From Meconema thalassinum (lineage: Eukaryota > Arthropoda > Insecta > Orthoptera > Tettigoniidae), in contig OX336389.2 in the NCBI GenBank assembly GCA_946902985.2, positions 338,308,444 to 338,372,443 on the forward strand: a DNA stretch of 64,000 nucleotides. Direction: 5' to 3'. Made by a program: the position numbers and the translations under genes. Within the stretch, counting starts at the first letter, position 1. Each line of letters begins with the position of its first letter. Under the pieces are notes generated by a model, which saw nothing but the letters and a program-made list of their open reading frames with translations, ran no database searches and was not told the DNA's origin. Positions 33,216-45,560 of the stretch are shown here, piece by piece.

Positions 33216-33626
33216 GTCTATTTGAATCGCGTGCCCGGGTGTAACAAAGTAACCTCATTTTCTCGAAAGGAAAATTTTCTCCGCCAATCCAATTGCGGCA
33301 TCGTTGTTTACATAACACGCAGAGCCCTGATTTTTTTGTCGGTATAATTAATACACCCTGTATACACAAAAATTAACAGAATTTTATAATTTACAATTTG
33401 TAACATATACCGGTACCAAAGAACTTTCCAGTTCTTCCACCGGCTGACTGTCAATGTCGAAGAAAATAATATAGAAGTAAATCACTCGACTTTGCCACTA
33501 AGTGCCATAGGTTACACGAAACTACTTGATTGGAACGTAACATACACACAGAAAGAACTAATTGTTTTGATTTTACGAATTTCCAAGTACATTAAAAGAA
33601 AACGCTACACTGGTCGAAGCTTTGTT
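33216..33626. other. No gene; possible hAT terminal sequence
   Basis: CAGAGCCCTGATTTTTTTGT at about 33321 resembles hAT terminal repeats, including TAGGGCTCGGATTTTTAGGT at 60847. It could be the 3' end of the neighbouring hAT copy, but I found no convincing partner end. Confidence 0.3.
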
Positions 33627-35082
33627 CTAGGCTTTAACATTGCAATTCACAACAAGCAGCATTTTTAAGTTTTCAAAAAGGAAGCTCTGCCTATTTGCAG
33701 CTAATACACTCTTGTATCGCAAAAAGCTTCTTTCCACATCGGACGAGGTTACTGGTGCATATTTAAAACCCTCAATGTCTGACACTGAAAAATCTTCTTC
33801 GTTGGACTCCAGATCTCCGTTGCCACTAAGGACACTATTTATTTGCAAAAGTTTATTGTACCCTGGATTCTTTGATAAGACGTTTCTTAATTTGCCCACA
33901 ACTTGTATTCCGGGCTCCCCGGGAGAATTCTCAAGCTTTTCACAGACTTGAAGAATGTCGTGCAGAGCTGACGAAAGTAGTAAGTCTTCCTTAAGTTTCA
34001 TGATTGTGGAACTTCAATAAGCGGAGTTAGATTTAATGTACACAAAGTCTCCTTGACCTCCCTTTGCACACATAGCTTCTAAAGACTCACTGATGCATGC
34101 AGCATCATCCTTGTTTAGTTTTTCATGGACTGATTTTGTAACCTCAAAATTGTCCGCATAATAGCACGCCGCTCCCAGCCAAGTACCCCACCTGGTGCAA
34201 ACTGGTTGCAGAGGTAGCGGCAAATCAGGGGCACATTGTTTGAATAAACTCACTCGACTGGGTGCTTTAATAAACACTTTCTTCACGGATGCTATTACTC
34301 TGTTCACATTTGGAAAAATACTCCTTGCTGTTTCAGCAACACGGTGCAGGTCGTGCGCGAAACAAGTTAAATGAATCACCTTGTTGTACAGAATTTTCAA
34401 CCCCTGGGATGCTTTTAACCATGTAAGTTACAGCGTCTGTAATTAACAGATGCACTTTAGCATATCGGATGCCAACAGGCCACAGAAGCACCATAGCATC
34501 ATTGAAAGATTTAGCTATTGTGTAACTGTTGGTTTTCTCAAGATGAACAGCTGTCAGTAAAAATTACTATGATGGATCGCATTTTAATGCACCAACTATG
34601 ATGTTGGATACGTAACGGCCAGTATCGTCGGTAGTCTCGTCCATTGTAATCCACACAGCGTTGTTGCCAATTTCACTACGAATTCTGTGCACTGCCTCAG
34701 AGTAAAGTTTAGGTTAATAGTTCTTACGCAGTGTTGACTCTTCAGGGAGAGGAAGTTTGACGTAATTTTCTAATGTTCCACGTAGCACTGTATTCTGCAG
34801 TTTGTTCAGTGGTATATCAGCTGCACGAAATGCATGACAAATATCTTGTAAGAACTGGCTGTTTGCTGGACCAGATCTCACATCCTGCATTTCGGGAAGC
34901 AAACGGTGTGCCGACTTCTTTAAAGATGCACATTTCCTCTGTTTCGCTGTCGCAACATGTTGCGTAACTTGTGAACGCATGTCTGCCGCTATGGGTTTCT
35001 TACAAATGTTGCAAAATAAAACAGTTCCATCAGTTCTAAAAACTTCTCCAAACTCCAGCATAAACGATTCAAAGTAACACAT
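33627..35082 (-). pseudogene. hAT transposase with BED-like finger, decayed
   Basis: Three minus ORFs (35082-34714, 34400-34014, 34001-33627) and the broken stretch between them read as one protein. The N-terminal finger is LFCNICKKPIAADMRSQVTQH. The catalytic region keeps DETTDDTGRYVSNIIVG, ITDAVTYMVKSIPGV, VIHLTCFAHDLHRVAE and VCTRWGTWLGAACYY. The C-terminal dimerisation segment has APVTSSDVERSFLRYKS. This is the family often annotated as CGGBP1-like/hAT in arthropods. It would cut and paste DNA with 8 bp duplications. At least three frame breaks are present. Confidence 0.8.
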
Positions 35083-36245
35083 TTCACACTTTTGGGATAC
35101 ATTGTATTCGTTGAAACGGGAACGCCTCTGTCAGTATACACACAATTGTCGCAGACCACTGTGATTTCAAGTAAAATTTCCAGTCGAGGTAAGGACTAGT
35201 GGAGGCTTAATGAGTCTATTAACTCCAGCCCCCCTGCTGTACTTAATGACCGGGAAATTCCTGTCTTGAAATACTACTACACAGTGGCGGTCCGTGAAGG
35301 GGAGCTGCAGAGCTGCAGCCCCCCCCCCCCCCCCAGGGTATTTGACAATATCAATTTACACTTTGAACGTAACGGGGTAACAGTATAATTATACGGATCT
35401 CTGCTGGGCCATTAAAATTTTTCGCAAGTATAGGCTGGCTTGTGAATCGGCTGCTGCATCCTCTGCAGCAGCTTAAGAACTTAAATCGCACTTCCTGAAT
35501 CCACTTCCCCCATTGCCAAGGCAGGTCATGAGAGCCTCTTTGGGAGCTGTACTCCATGCAGCAACGATACGAAGTGCCAACACATCTTTGGAAACAATCG
35601 GGTATACAGTTTACAAACAGCTCAAATATTGTACTGGCAGCGGTTAACTGCTCCTAATTCGTATTCAGAAAATTAGCAACTAATGTTCTAATGCAATAAA
35701 TTATAAATAGAATCATAATACTCGCGCAAGGATATGTTTAATTCGCAGCGGCTTTTGCCTTAACATGGCCAAGTTTGTAGCACTGAGTAGCAATAGAATC
35801 GTAAATAAAAGCAGGAAGTAGGCGCTCACAGCATCTGTTAGGTTCTAGCAGAACTAAGTCCATCTCCATCCCTTAGCCAGTGAAAGCAAGGAGGGAGGCA
35901 TTCAACCATTTCCATGACTGGCGCTATTTTCTTCGAGCACTTGTACAATCAGTCTTGCCAACGTGCGAATTATTGATAAAGATTCTAATGTAGTATGCTT
36001 GCGTGATTTTAACAAATACTTGCATATTATTTCACAGTATATTTCGCCCTATTTTAATGATACCTAGCCATGTTCCTTGTTCTTACAAAACCGATTTATT
36101 TCAGACCAGTTTTAGAAAAACATTCCGTTACTCCAGTGCTCTACACAAGCTGTGGAAGTTACCCCCTTGTCAACAACCGTAGTACGTGCTGTTGGAGTTT
36201 GTTTACGGTTGTGTGATTAGCTTGTGATTGTGTTTCAAGTAAATA

Positions 36246-38902
36246 ATGAGTAACACTGTGCAATTTTTACAGTCTCTTCAATTTAGTAGTTTGACGCTTC
36301 ACGAGAAATGTGATGTAAAGAGTAAGGGGAGACCAACACCTGTGTTAGACATCAAACAGTGTTCTAATAGCAGGCAGAAGCAATACACTAGGCGCTTCAA
36401 TCCTGAAGTGTATAAAAAATTTGATTGGCTGTGTGGTTGCGAGATAAAGAATGCTTTACTTTGTTTTCCATGCATTTTGTTCAGTGGAGAATTTAGCTGG
36501 ACTCAAAAGGGAATGACTGATCTTAGAAAACTGAGCAAAAAAAATCAGAAACACGCATCTTCCGGAACTCATTTAAATAACTTGGTAAAGTTTGCAGTGT
36601 TAGGGAAAGTGGATGTACAGAAAAGCTTAAGTTCGGCATATGAACAATCGGTTGAGCGTCATAACAATGAAGTAACTAGAAACAGGGAAATACTTTCAAA
36701 GTTAATAAACTGTATTAAGTTCTGTGGCTTTAATGAGTTAGCGCTACGCGGACATGATTAGAAAGCCGATTCAGACAACAAGGGCGTGTTTCTAAATTTA
36801 GTGCAATACACGAGTGAATTATATTCCTGTTTTCAGAGTCATTTAGAAAGCTCGACAGCATTCAAAGGAACATCGAAAAGCATACAAAATGACTTGCTTA
36901 GTTGCATGCTGGAAGTATGTCGGGAAAGAATCTTAGCTGAAATTGAGGATGTAGATTTCATTTCTCTTCTTGCAGATGAAACTACCGATATCACTGAGAA
37001 GTTGCAGTTAGTGATTGTATTGCGATATTGCACTAATGAAGGCAAAGCAGTTGAAAGATTCTGGGGATTTTTTGAGCCAGCTGGTCAGGATGAAAGTTCA
37101 ATATATGAATGCATTGTTTCTCAGCTACACATAATATTGAAAGACAACAAGGGAAAGTTAATTGCCCAGAGCTACGATGGAGCATCGGTGATGAGTGGCG
37201 CAATAAATGGCGTGCAGAAGCGAATCAGGGACGAATACAAGAATGCCTTTTTATCCACTGTTGCGCCCGTCAGCTGAACCTGATTATGGAAAGAGCCGCT
37301 AAGCAGAATACAAAAGCTCGAGTATTTTTTGCCAATTTGTCTGCTATCCCAGCATTCTTTTCGAGATCGTCGCACAGGACATCAGTTTTAGATTCGTGTG
37401 TGTCCAGGAGAATACCGTCTGCGGGAGCAACCAGGTGGAATTTTCGAGCTAGAACGGTGAACACTGTGTTTGAGAAAAAAGAAGCCCTAGAAGAATGTTT
37501 CACTGTGCTAGTTGAGTCAGATTGTTCGAGTGATATTACAGTTAACGAAGCTAGTTCTCTTCTTCGGACACTGGATGATCCAGAATTCAATTTCTGGCTC
37601 TGTTTCTTTCATTGCATCATGCCTCATGTGGACATTCTGTACCAACAATTACAGAGTCGTCAGATCGATGTTGGGAAAGTGCGTAGCTGCGTTTCGAGTT
37701 TTGTTGAAACTGTCCAGAAAGTCCGAGACTCATTCCATTTGGATAATAACACTGACGAGAGTGAACATCCTAGAAAGAGACGGAAGATCGGAGGAAGTCA
37801 AACTCGTATTGCTGCTGCAAGGGAAGTTTGTGACGTCATCAACAATCAAGTCACGTCGCAGTTTCAATTTGTTGACCATTTAGTACTTTCTTCTCTTCTG
37901 CAAAACGAAAAATTTGAGATACATAAGAACTAATTTCCAGAAGGAGACTTACGAGCTACCGTACGTGTCTTTCCGATGCTCGAGCCGGACAAACTCAGGA
38001 CCGAACTGACTATATTGCATCAAAGAGAAGAATTTCGAAACATTGGTGGTGCTGTAAAACTTTTGAGTTTTCCTTCTCACTGAAAACATAGGTCCGTCAT
38101 TTACAGAGGTCGTTAAACTGTTACGTATCGCTATCACCCTGCCTATGACTACCGCTGAACCAGAACGCTGCTTCTCGTGCCTCAAAAGGATCAAGCCTGT
38201 TTTTGGTCAGGAAAAGTCGGGAAAAAGTGTGAAAAAATGGCGTGAGTCAGGAAATAATGGCGAAAAGTATTAGAAAGTCAGGAATTTTATATTAACCATA
38301 CAGTATTTTGTGTTTTACAGCCATATTTTGATGTTACTAGTTCATGTAATCTCTGAAGATAAAAAGCAATATCTCACTGGACATTATGGTAAGTTTCCAT
38401 TTTTACAGTACATCATAGTAAAAACCTCTTTTACCTATTTTTTGTACGCTTTTTTGGTGATGGCGTAGGGATGTGGCTACCCCATCACTATAGTTTAGGT
38501 TATTAAGTACTTTAGTTATATGTTAGTTATTGTTGTTTTAAGGGGCGGAACTACGAGGTCATCTGCCCCTCATTAAGTACTTTGATTTATGTATTATTGC
38601 ATTATAATTTACTTTATTTTAAATGAATAAAGAGGCGAGCGTTGGGCAAATTCTGCAAATGAACCTTTTTTCCGATATTATGATGACTTCGCGAGCCAGG
38701 AATTTTGTTGAAAAATGGTCAGGAAAAGTCAGGAAAATTGACATTGAAAATTCTGTGGACACCATGGACAAGAAAGACTTACTGCACTTGGAATGCTGTC
38801 TATTGAGAAGGGTCTGATAAACAGCATACCGAATTGTAATAACCTGGTCATCGAAAAATTCGTCACGTTCAAGACTCGGCGCCTGGGGCTGATCTACAAA
38901 TA
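36246..38902 (+). pseudogene. ZMYM1-like hAT transposase, broken
   Basis: From ATG 36246 the protein has a TTF-type finger (FDWLCGCEIKNALLCFPCIL, FSGEF), then the hAT catalytic region: SLLADETTDITEKLQLVI, YDGASVMSGAINGVQKRI, HCCARQLNLIMERAAK and GATRWNFRARTVNTVFE. It ends with the dimerisation motif TTAEPERCFSCLKRIK near 38150. The final residues (GMLSIEKGLINS, KFVTFKTRRLGLIYK, stop at 38902) lie beyond an insertion. Disruptions are an in-frame TAG at 36759-36761, a frameshift near 37250, a stop at 37933 and the 38.2-38.76 kb insertion. Relatives are often annotated as zinc finger MYM-type protein 1-like. Confidence 0.88.
38514..38571 (-). mobile_element. Ultra-short 5'-truncated retroposon tail (copy 3) with 12 bp target duplication
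   Basis: A 58 bp insert holding TTGTTTTAAGGGGCGGAACT and ACGAGGTCATCTGCCC is flanked by the perfect direct repeat ATTAAGTACTTT (38502-38513, 38572-38583). It matches the copy at 15250-15295 in opposite orientation over about 45 bp. It sits inside the block that interrupts the hAT gene. Confidence 0.8.
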
Positions 38903-39193
38903 AGGTAAGTTAATGCATGTGCATGCAGCCCCACCAACTACGTTATAAGCGAGCCGCCACTGCTACTACAGTATGGAGACAATGGAGCACTGACGAAATA
39001 GAGAAGCCATTTACTGGAATTTCAAAGGGTCGAAAATGTGGGCAGCAGTCATCCAAGAAGTAAATCGTACCAGCAAATATAGGAAATACTGTATGTCCTT
39101 ACGAATAAATATGCCAGAATATGTATTTATTTATAAAAACTGTAAGAATATGTAAATAAATAGAAAATATTTAATCACATAACTATCCGGGCC

Positions 39194-39560
39194 TTACTCA
39201 TAATATTCCACTCGCTGTCCAAGTTTCCTACTTAATATGAGACCTACCCCCGCATAGCCGTTGTTTGATTTAGTGCTAATGACCCTATATGATTTAGTGA
39301 TAATGACCCTATAGTCTCCTGACCAAAAGTCCTGTTCTTCCTGGCAGCGAATTTCACTAATCCCAACCAAATCCAACCTCGACCTATCCATTTCTCTTTC
39401 TAATTTTTCTAACATTCCACTCTCCGATCCGTACAATGTCAGATTTCCTTTTTGTCACTTCTGTGATGTTAACCCCCTCTCGAGTAGTCCCCACCCGGAC
39501 TAGAGGTGCATATCCTCGAGAAGAGCAATACGGCTGTAGTTTTCCGTTGCTTTCAGCCGT
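39194..39560 (-). pseudogene. 5' end fragment of an RTE/BovB-like LINE
   Basis: The 80-residue minus ORF (39436-39194) is the start of an APE endonuclease: MDRSRLDLVGISEIRCQEE, then NNGYAGVGLILSRKLGQRVEYY. The upstream sequence (GGCTGAAAGCAACGGAAAAC in minus sense) looks like the element's 5' UTR. The rest of the element is missing. Confidence 0.75.
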
Positions 39561-39794
39561 GCAGGAGAACCCAGTGTAGCCATTAGTTTTCTAATATTAT
39601 CAATATCTTTACCTTCTACGAGACAAGTAAAGAATTGATTTATTCTGAAAGGCTGCTACTCCCCTTCAGAATAAAGTAATAGAGCAATTCTACTAACGAA
39701 AATACTGACCTTCTACTAACAACCAAATACTAAAATTCTACTAATGAAAAAAAAAGACACAAGTTCTACCAACAACAAAATACTACCACTAAAA

Positions 39795-40030
39795 CAGTCC
39801 GTCACCAGGCGCACTCACATGGACCCTCGCACATCACAGTCTAATGAACTATATCTAATAAACAATGGAACTGTCACCGGGCACAATCACATGGACCCTC
39901 CCACATCACAGTCTAATAAAACAATTAACTATAATTATCTAATAAACAATGTAACTGTCACCCGACACACTCGCATGGACCCTCGCACATCACAGTCTAA
40001 TGAAACAGTGAACTATAACTAATAAACAAA
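39795..40030. repeat. Minisatellite, three units of about 72-86 bp
   Basis: GTCACC.GGC.CACTC.CATGG followed by ACCCTCGCACATCACAGTCT occurs at about 39799, 39871 and 39957, separated by variable AT-rich linkers with TCTAATAAACAATG. The 92-residue ORF over it is repeat-driven. Confidence 0.75.
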
Positions 40031-40129
40031 TCAGAATGTAGAATGCCCTCACCACGCTTATTACACACAGGTAGGTCATTTCTGACATCTATGGCATACC
40101 AAGGACCTCATATCCATGAGCGGGTAGTT

Positions 40130-41000
40130 GCTCTTGAACAAAGGAACGAGAGACCATCAATTTCCAAACTAATATTGCAAAGGTTCAGCAAAGATTGCGT
40201 GATGATCGGCGGATGACTCTGTATGAGCTCTGCATTTTGGTTCCTGTGGTTCCCCGAAACACCATTCACAGAATCTTAATGGAAAAGTTGCAATATCGGA
40301 AGGCGTGCACAAGATGGTGCCGTGAATGCTGACGGAAGACCACACTCGGCAACAAGTTGATTCTTCCCGTGAATTTCTCCCTGCTTGTAGACTAAAAGGA
40401 CAACTTATTGGACTTGATTGTCATGGGCAACTAAACCTGGGAGTTCCACTTTAAACCTGAGACCAAACATCAAGCCAGTGGCGGCATCCCTCTTCGCCTA
40501 AGCCACAAAAGTTCAAACAAACATAGTGTGCCGGTAAAGTCATGACCAACTGTGTTTTGGGATCGAAAGGGGAAGTTGTTGATTGACTTAACGCCGTCCG
40601 GGGCCACAATTAATGCTGAAAGGTACGGTGAAACACTGAAAAAACGGGCAATTCAGAACCGGAAAAGAGGAATATTATGCAATGGCGTAAACATTCTCCA
40701 TGACAACGCTTGCTCGCCCAGGAAGCCGTTGCTCTCCTTCAACAATTTCAGTGGAACATCACCCACCCACGGTTCGGACTTTGCACCCAGTGACTACCAC
40801 CTGTTCCCTAAGTTGGTAGAACATTTGGCCAGAAGGTTATTCAGCTTCGACGACAAAGTTGATAGAATGAGGTTCAATGCTTCCTGAACAGCATGGTGGC
40901 GAGCTGGTATGACATGAGCGTACAAAAACTGTCACAGCATTAACAAAAATGCATCGACCCAAATGGTGATAATATAGAAAAACATCTGAATATTCAATTC
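40130..41000 (+). pseudogene. mariner-like transposase, decayed
   Basis: The HTH region is at 40190-40350 (VQQRLRDDRRMTLYELC, TIHRILMEKLQYRKACTRW). The catalytic C-terminal part is ORF 40552-40887: FWDRKGKLLIDLTPSGATIN, AERYGETLKK, then NILHDNACSPRK (second catalytic Asp) and FAPSDYHLFPKLVEHL (third Asp of DD34D). The first-Asp motif, normally GDETW, has eroded to a sequence near LDCHG. Stops and frame changes lie near 40330-40550. Inactive Tc1/mariner-superfamily remnant; I did not find its terminal repeats. Confidence 0.85.
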
Positions 41001-43439
41001 AAACTTTACAGTTATTATAGCAATAAACAGTTCTGTGTATTTATAAAGAAATACGAGACCTTATTTTTGAGATTTGCTTCGTATTACAACTTTATGAAGA
41101 GTGTGGTCACTGGATGGACATATTATTTACCAGGCCAAGAGACTTAACAAGCCATGTCCTGTAGTTGTGTAAGGACAAAGAAATAGAACATAACTCAGCT
41201 AAACAGTGTTCCATGTTCTATCCTCCCACCTGTACATGTTGTGGGCAACCATACTGCCAGGGGGTTGCTGATTTTCTGTGTTGGTGTTCGTACATTTTTG
41301 CATAATTACACAGGTGTACACAAAAGAATATCGGGAGTTTTAATTAGTGGCCTGCAAGGAGTCTCTGACCTTTCTCCGTATGATTTCTTCTAGTTGGGAA
41401 ATGTTAAGAATTAAAAGTTTTTACCACCGCTACCTACCAGCCTACTGATCTGAGACATAGAGTTGCTGCAGCTGTCACATCCATCACTCCAGACATGCTG
41501 ACCAAAGTGTAGGAAGGACGGGGCTAACGGTTTCCCATGTTTCATGTGACTAAAGGTTTTTATATTGGTTACTTGTAATGTGTGCTGTGAAAACTCGTTC
41601 AGTCGTTAGCCTTTCAAGATTTGATTGCTGGCGGTTGAGATGGGAACTATCCTTTGTTTACTTGTGTCACTGTCAGCAAGCTTGGTTGACAGGTACAGTT
41701 GCACGACTAAGATATGGCTCGGCTCCAGTAGCCTCAGTCATCGTTCAACTGTCCGTGGTGACACGAGCTCTTGTGACGTGCAATGCTGCTTGACTTGTGT
41801 GCAGGCGGCACAATTTCATGTTATAAGTAAGGGTGTGATATTTGGTATTAACAAATAATAAAAGCAAATTGTTTGGAAACTAAACTGAATGTGTGAACAA
41901 AATCATCTCGTGAAGAATGTCAGGACTTAAATGCATTTTTCATTCACAAATATTGAATTCTGATGATTTTCACAAATTCATGGCATTGTTGAAGTAGTAT
42001 GAAGGTCCATCGTTGTCATGAAATGCTTGCAAAAAATTACCTGGGAAAATTCTGGAATTTCTCTGGACAGTGTGGGAAAATCCACACACAGGATGGTCGC
42101 TGACAGTGCCGAGATTCCAATCTTCATTCTCTGGACATTGCAATTATTCTGTCATTGACCTCTAAATTTGGAAAATATCTTAAATCAGACTCGAAATAAT
42201 GCGAAATAATTTAATGTCACAAAATCGCAAAATAATTCGGAAAGAAATTCGAGAAATACATATGTCTTTAAAATCTCTCCATCTCATAAGTCTGCTACTG
42301 GATGTATGGTTAATTTCAAAGTCAGCTATGACGATTTTTCCTTCAAACTTTGGTTCCTTCGGATATAGCTGTATAATATCTCAAATACTTGTATAACTTG
42401 GCTTCAAAAGAAAATGTGCCCTCTTGTGGTATTATTCATGCAATTCTCTCAGAATCATTTGAACATTCATCCCCCAAAGTCACATACTCAAGACTGCTGG
42501 CAGAACGCTTCACTTGCCGGGGAAATGTCTTATAGCAGACCGAGATAGATGCCGGTTGAGTAAAATCGTCAAATCTGTGCCCACGAGGAATGCAGGAATC
42601 CTATCAAATGTGAGTGGACGCCCATCACGAAACATCCCAACACCAACTCTAAACCAACTCTCCATTTTTCCCATGACCGTATACTTAAAAGCGTACGGGG
42701 AGTGAGAAGTGCATCAACTCCGGCCGGCCGCCAGCCCAGCTCTTGTTGTAACATGGATCAAAAGTTTGTGAAACGATTTATAAAGAAACGGGAGAAGGTA
42801 AAATGATTTTGTTTCTACAGCGCGCTGTAGTATTTTATACACTTTTCATCAGTGCAAAAGCATATCGAACAGGAATACAAAGATAGTTATAAAAAGTGTA
42901 GTTAAAATTACAATTCTCCATATAAAATAGAGTTCTGAACTGCGATTTTCCTAAACTCTTCTGTGCCTTCAGATGATGTTGAAAACTGAAACAAACTCCA
43001 CTGCAAGACAGCTTATCGTTTTCTCTAGATCGCTACTGAAACATATTTTAAAATTAAGAACTCTGTGTATGCTTAATCGTGATTTTAGAAAATGTTTGCA
43101 TATTGAGTTGCTAATGCTAGCCAGTGTCGAGGTGCTGGTAGTTCAGGCAGTTACCGTCAGATACCGCATCGTCGCAAAGTCATGTCCTTGAAACAGTGTG
43201 AAGGAAGACAGCCGGCTTCTAAGAGATGGTAATCTCATGCCAGGAAGTGATGAAATCAGCTCATGTCCAGGTGCTGTCAGTCGCTTAATTACAATCGGCA
43301 GTGGACACGGTGAAGGAGATTTGGGTCATGGTGGTCATGTAGCCGCGTGCACTTGGGTGTGTGTATAATGTGTCTAATAACCTGTGTTATTGTGATGGTT
43401 GTATTAGGGTGTGTATTTGTATTTGGGACGGGTATTGTA
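41001..43439. other. No gene identified
   Basis: No ORF here has a recognisable family. A stretch at 42520-42780 gives a peptide weakly like a Tc1-type HTH (RDRCRLSKIVKSVPTRNAG). Too weak to annotate as a gene. Confidence 0.35.
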
Positions 43440-43660
43440 TATGCGGCGGCCGTGGCCTTAAGTTAGATACCATCCCAGCATTTGCCTGAAGCATAAGTGA
43501 GGAAACAACTTCCAGGATGGCTGAAGTAAGAATGTAACCCTTCTCTTCCCATTTCTGCCTCACAAGCCTCAGTGTATCCCGTTCCAGCCCCAAGCTCCCA
43601 AACCTGGACCTCTGGGTTGACAGCTAAGTAGGCTAGCCACTATGCCACGAGGTGGATTGT
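43440..43660 (-). mobile_element. tRNA-derived SINE, minus orientation
   Basis: On the minus strand it begins CCTCGTGGCATAGTGGCTAG (A box) and continues through a decayed B-box area. It ends with CATCCTGGAAGTTGTTTCC and CTTCAGGCAAATGCTGGGAT, shared with the SINEs at 47511-48005 and 56112. Confidence 0.7.
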
Positions 43661-44349
43661 AAATAAAATGTTGCTTTGTCAGCCTAAATATGATGTAGCG
43701 ACTACTGGCCTTTTGAAGTTACAGTAATTATTATATGAGTAGCAGGCAATCTCTAGTTAGTAACCATCACTAAAGTGGGCCTGAATTTCATTAAAATAAT
43801 TTGTTTATTTATTTATAATTATTTGTTTGTTTATTTATAGTTCTTCTAACAGGTTACAACCTAATTACGAGAAATAACAATATGAATTACTCTTAATATT
43901 TTTAATATTTTTCGTACACTAATATAAAATGATACTTATAATACGTATGACTAAATATTTTCTAGTAAGTATCGTATTTGAAATTATGTTAAAAATCACT
44001 GATAAGGAGTGTATGATATTAAGTGATTTCTCTACAATACAAATGAACAAAAGGTGCTGTCTGATATATGGAAATGTGTGCGTGCTCTCTTTTTTTTTTT
44101 AGATATTGAATGTGTTCGATACAGGTGAATGTTTATGTTACTCTGTATTGGTTCTTGGACAGTGGGATATTATACGTTTCGGTCTTATTGACCGCGAAGG
44201 AACATATAGTTCAAATTCAGAGGAGAAATAAGGTCTATCAAAGATGTTATCAAATTATTTAAATGTAATAACCTGATGTGTAGTTTATGTTATCGTCAAT
44301 CTCGCGATCAATAGCCACGTGGAATCCGAACCACTGGACATGACGTTTC
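43661..44349. other. No gene identified
   Basis: AT-rich interval with TTTA-type low complexity at 43800-43850. Nothing supported. Confidence 0.4.
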
Positions 44350-44440
44350 ACTTTGAAAATCTCACATGCATTGACCGGGAACCGAACCCGGTCCGCTGTG
44401 GTGAGAGGCCAACAGCTTGGCCACACCACTGGTACACCAC
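44350..44440 (-). mobile_element. tRNA-like SINE head fragment
   Basis: The minus strand reads CCAGTGGTGTGGCCAAGCTG (A-box-like), then GGGTTCGGTTCCCGGTCAAT (B box with a T-arm-like pairing GACCGGG/CCCGGTC). It looks tRNA-derived, but a full cloverleaf and acceptor stem are not evident. Confidence 0.55.
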
Positions 44441-45219
44441 ATTCCCGATTAGCATATTTAGGATATACATTTGTCCTTTTGTATTCCAAGAATATAGGGA
44501 ATTTATTTTTTTATCGATTCAACTCTATAGTTAGCATTCGCACATCTTGGGTTCCAAACTATTGAGCCAAATTCAAGTCTACTTCATACGAATGCATTAT
44601 ACAGTACAATCTTTAGCAATGTACAGGTTCCTAAAATAAAATGTGCATCTTCTTACATATCCCAGCATTTTGAATATATCTCAAAAATTCGATCAATACG
44701 GTGAGAAAAGGATAACTTTTTTTAATCAAAGTATAGCCTACCATAAACCTAGATGACTTGAGATGGGAACTACATAGGAAATGGTGGTGGTTTTTTTTAT
44801 CAAAGTTTTCGTGTAAATGCAATCGGATGACACTTATAAATCGAAACAATTTGTTTTGTTCCAATTTGTTTTTTCTTCATCTTTTGGAGCAGCATACAAT
44901 CCCATAACGAATAAATGTATTTAAACGATTACACGTCATTTGCAAATAATAATAATAATGATATATTGGCATCCCGGAGATGGTTAATTAAGATAAAGAT
45001 TACAGAGGCACAAGATTCGATCCCAGGGGAACACCAGAGGGTGAATGGAGCTTTTCTCTATGATACAAAGTGTTGCCTCTTACATACTGTAAGTATGATC
45101 CGTAATAGGACATTTTCGTAAGTTGTAGATTACGTCATGGTTAACTCTACCAATAATCTGTATATATTACATCGACTCGTTATCCTTAAACCAGATGACT
45201 CCTGATTCGTGAAAATTGG
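44441..45219. other. No gene identified
   Basis: AT-rich interval with an AATAATAAT run near 44947. No coding support. Confidence 0.4.
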
Positions 45220-45560
45220 TTATTGTTGATCATCGAGGTATGAATCAGTGTTATGAATCGTGAATAAAATGGCATGTATGCCTGAATAATACATTATGTG
45301 TTCATGAAGTGTTTGCTCGTAAAGTTTGTTTGGGGCAAACATAGTAGCTACCGGCACTGTTCGGTAGTTAAGAATTAGTGAGATCTTACCCGACTTGTGA
45401 ATATGACTGACTTTAGTAAGTTTCCATTTCTCTGGAAATATCAAAGACTTGATCGATAAATTAAATTTAATATCAAGAGGATAAGCTATTTTTTTCCCGG
45501 ATCGTTTTTTATCAAATATGGAAGAATAACGTCAGGATCTGCTACCCTCTTGTGTCCCAT
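45220..45560 (-). pseudogene. Jockey/I-like RT fragment
   Basis: Minus ORF 45444-45220 and the stretch before it read ADPDVILPYLIKN, FPEKWKLTKVSHIHKSGK, then LNYRTVPVATMFAPNKLYEQ. These are the first motifs of a non-LTR reverse transcriptase (..P..WK.A.V.PIHKSG...NYRP.S). The catalytic YADD region is absent. A stop lies near 45490. Confidence 0.75.

Larger units (their letters stand above)
35282..38962 (+). mobile_element. hAT element (ZMYM1-like transposase) with intact ends and 8 bp duplication
   Basis: Terminal inverted repeats CAGTGGCGG and CCGCCACTG are flanked by the perfect 8 bp direct repeat CTACTACA (35274-35281 and 38963-38970), as expected for hAT. The transposase gene runs 36246-38902. 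An unrelated block of about 550 bp (about 38205-38760) interrupts its last exon-like segment. Confidence 0.9.

Noticed and set aside
42514..42754. Tc1-like transposase fragment
   Set aside because: Only a weak HTH-like peptide and no catalytic motif; not enough to call.
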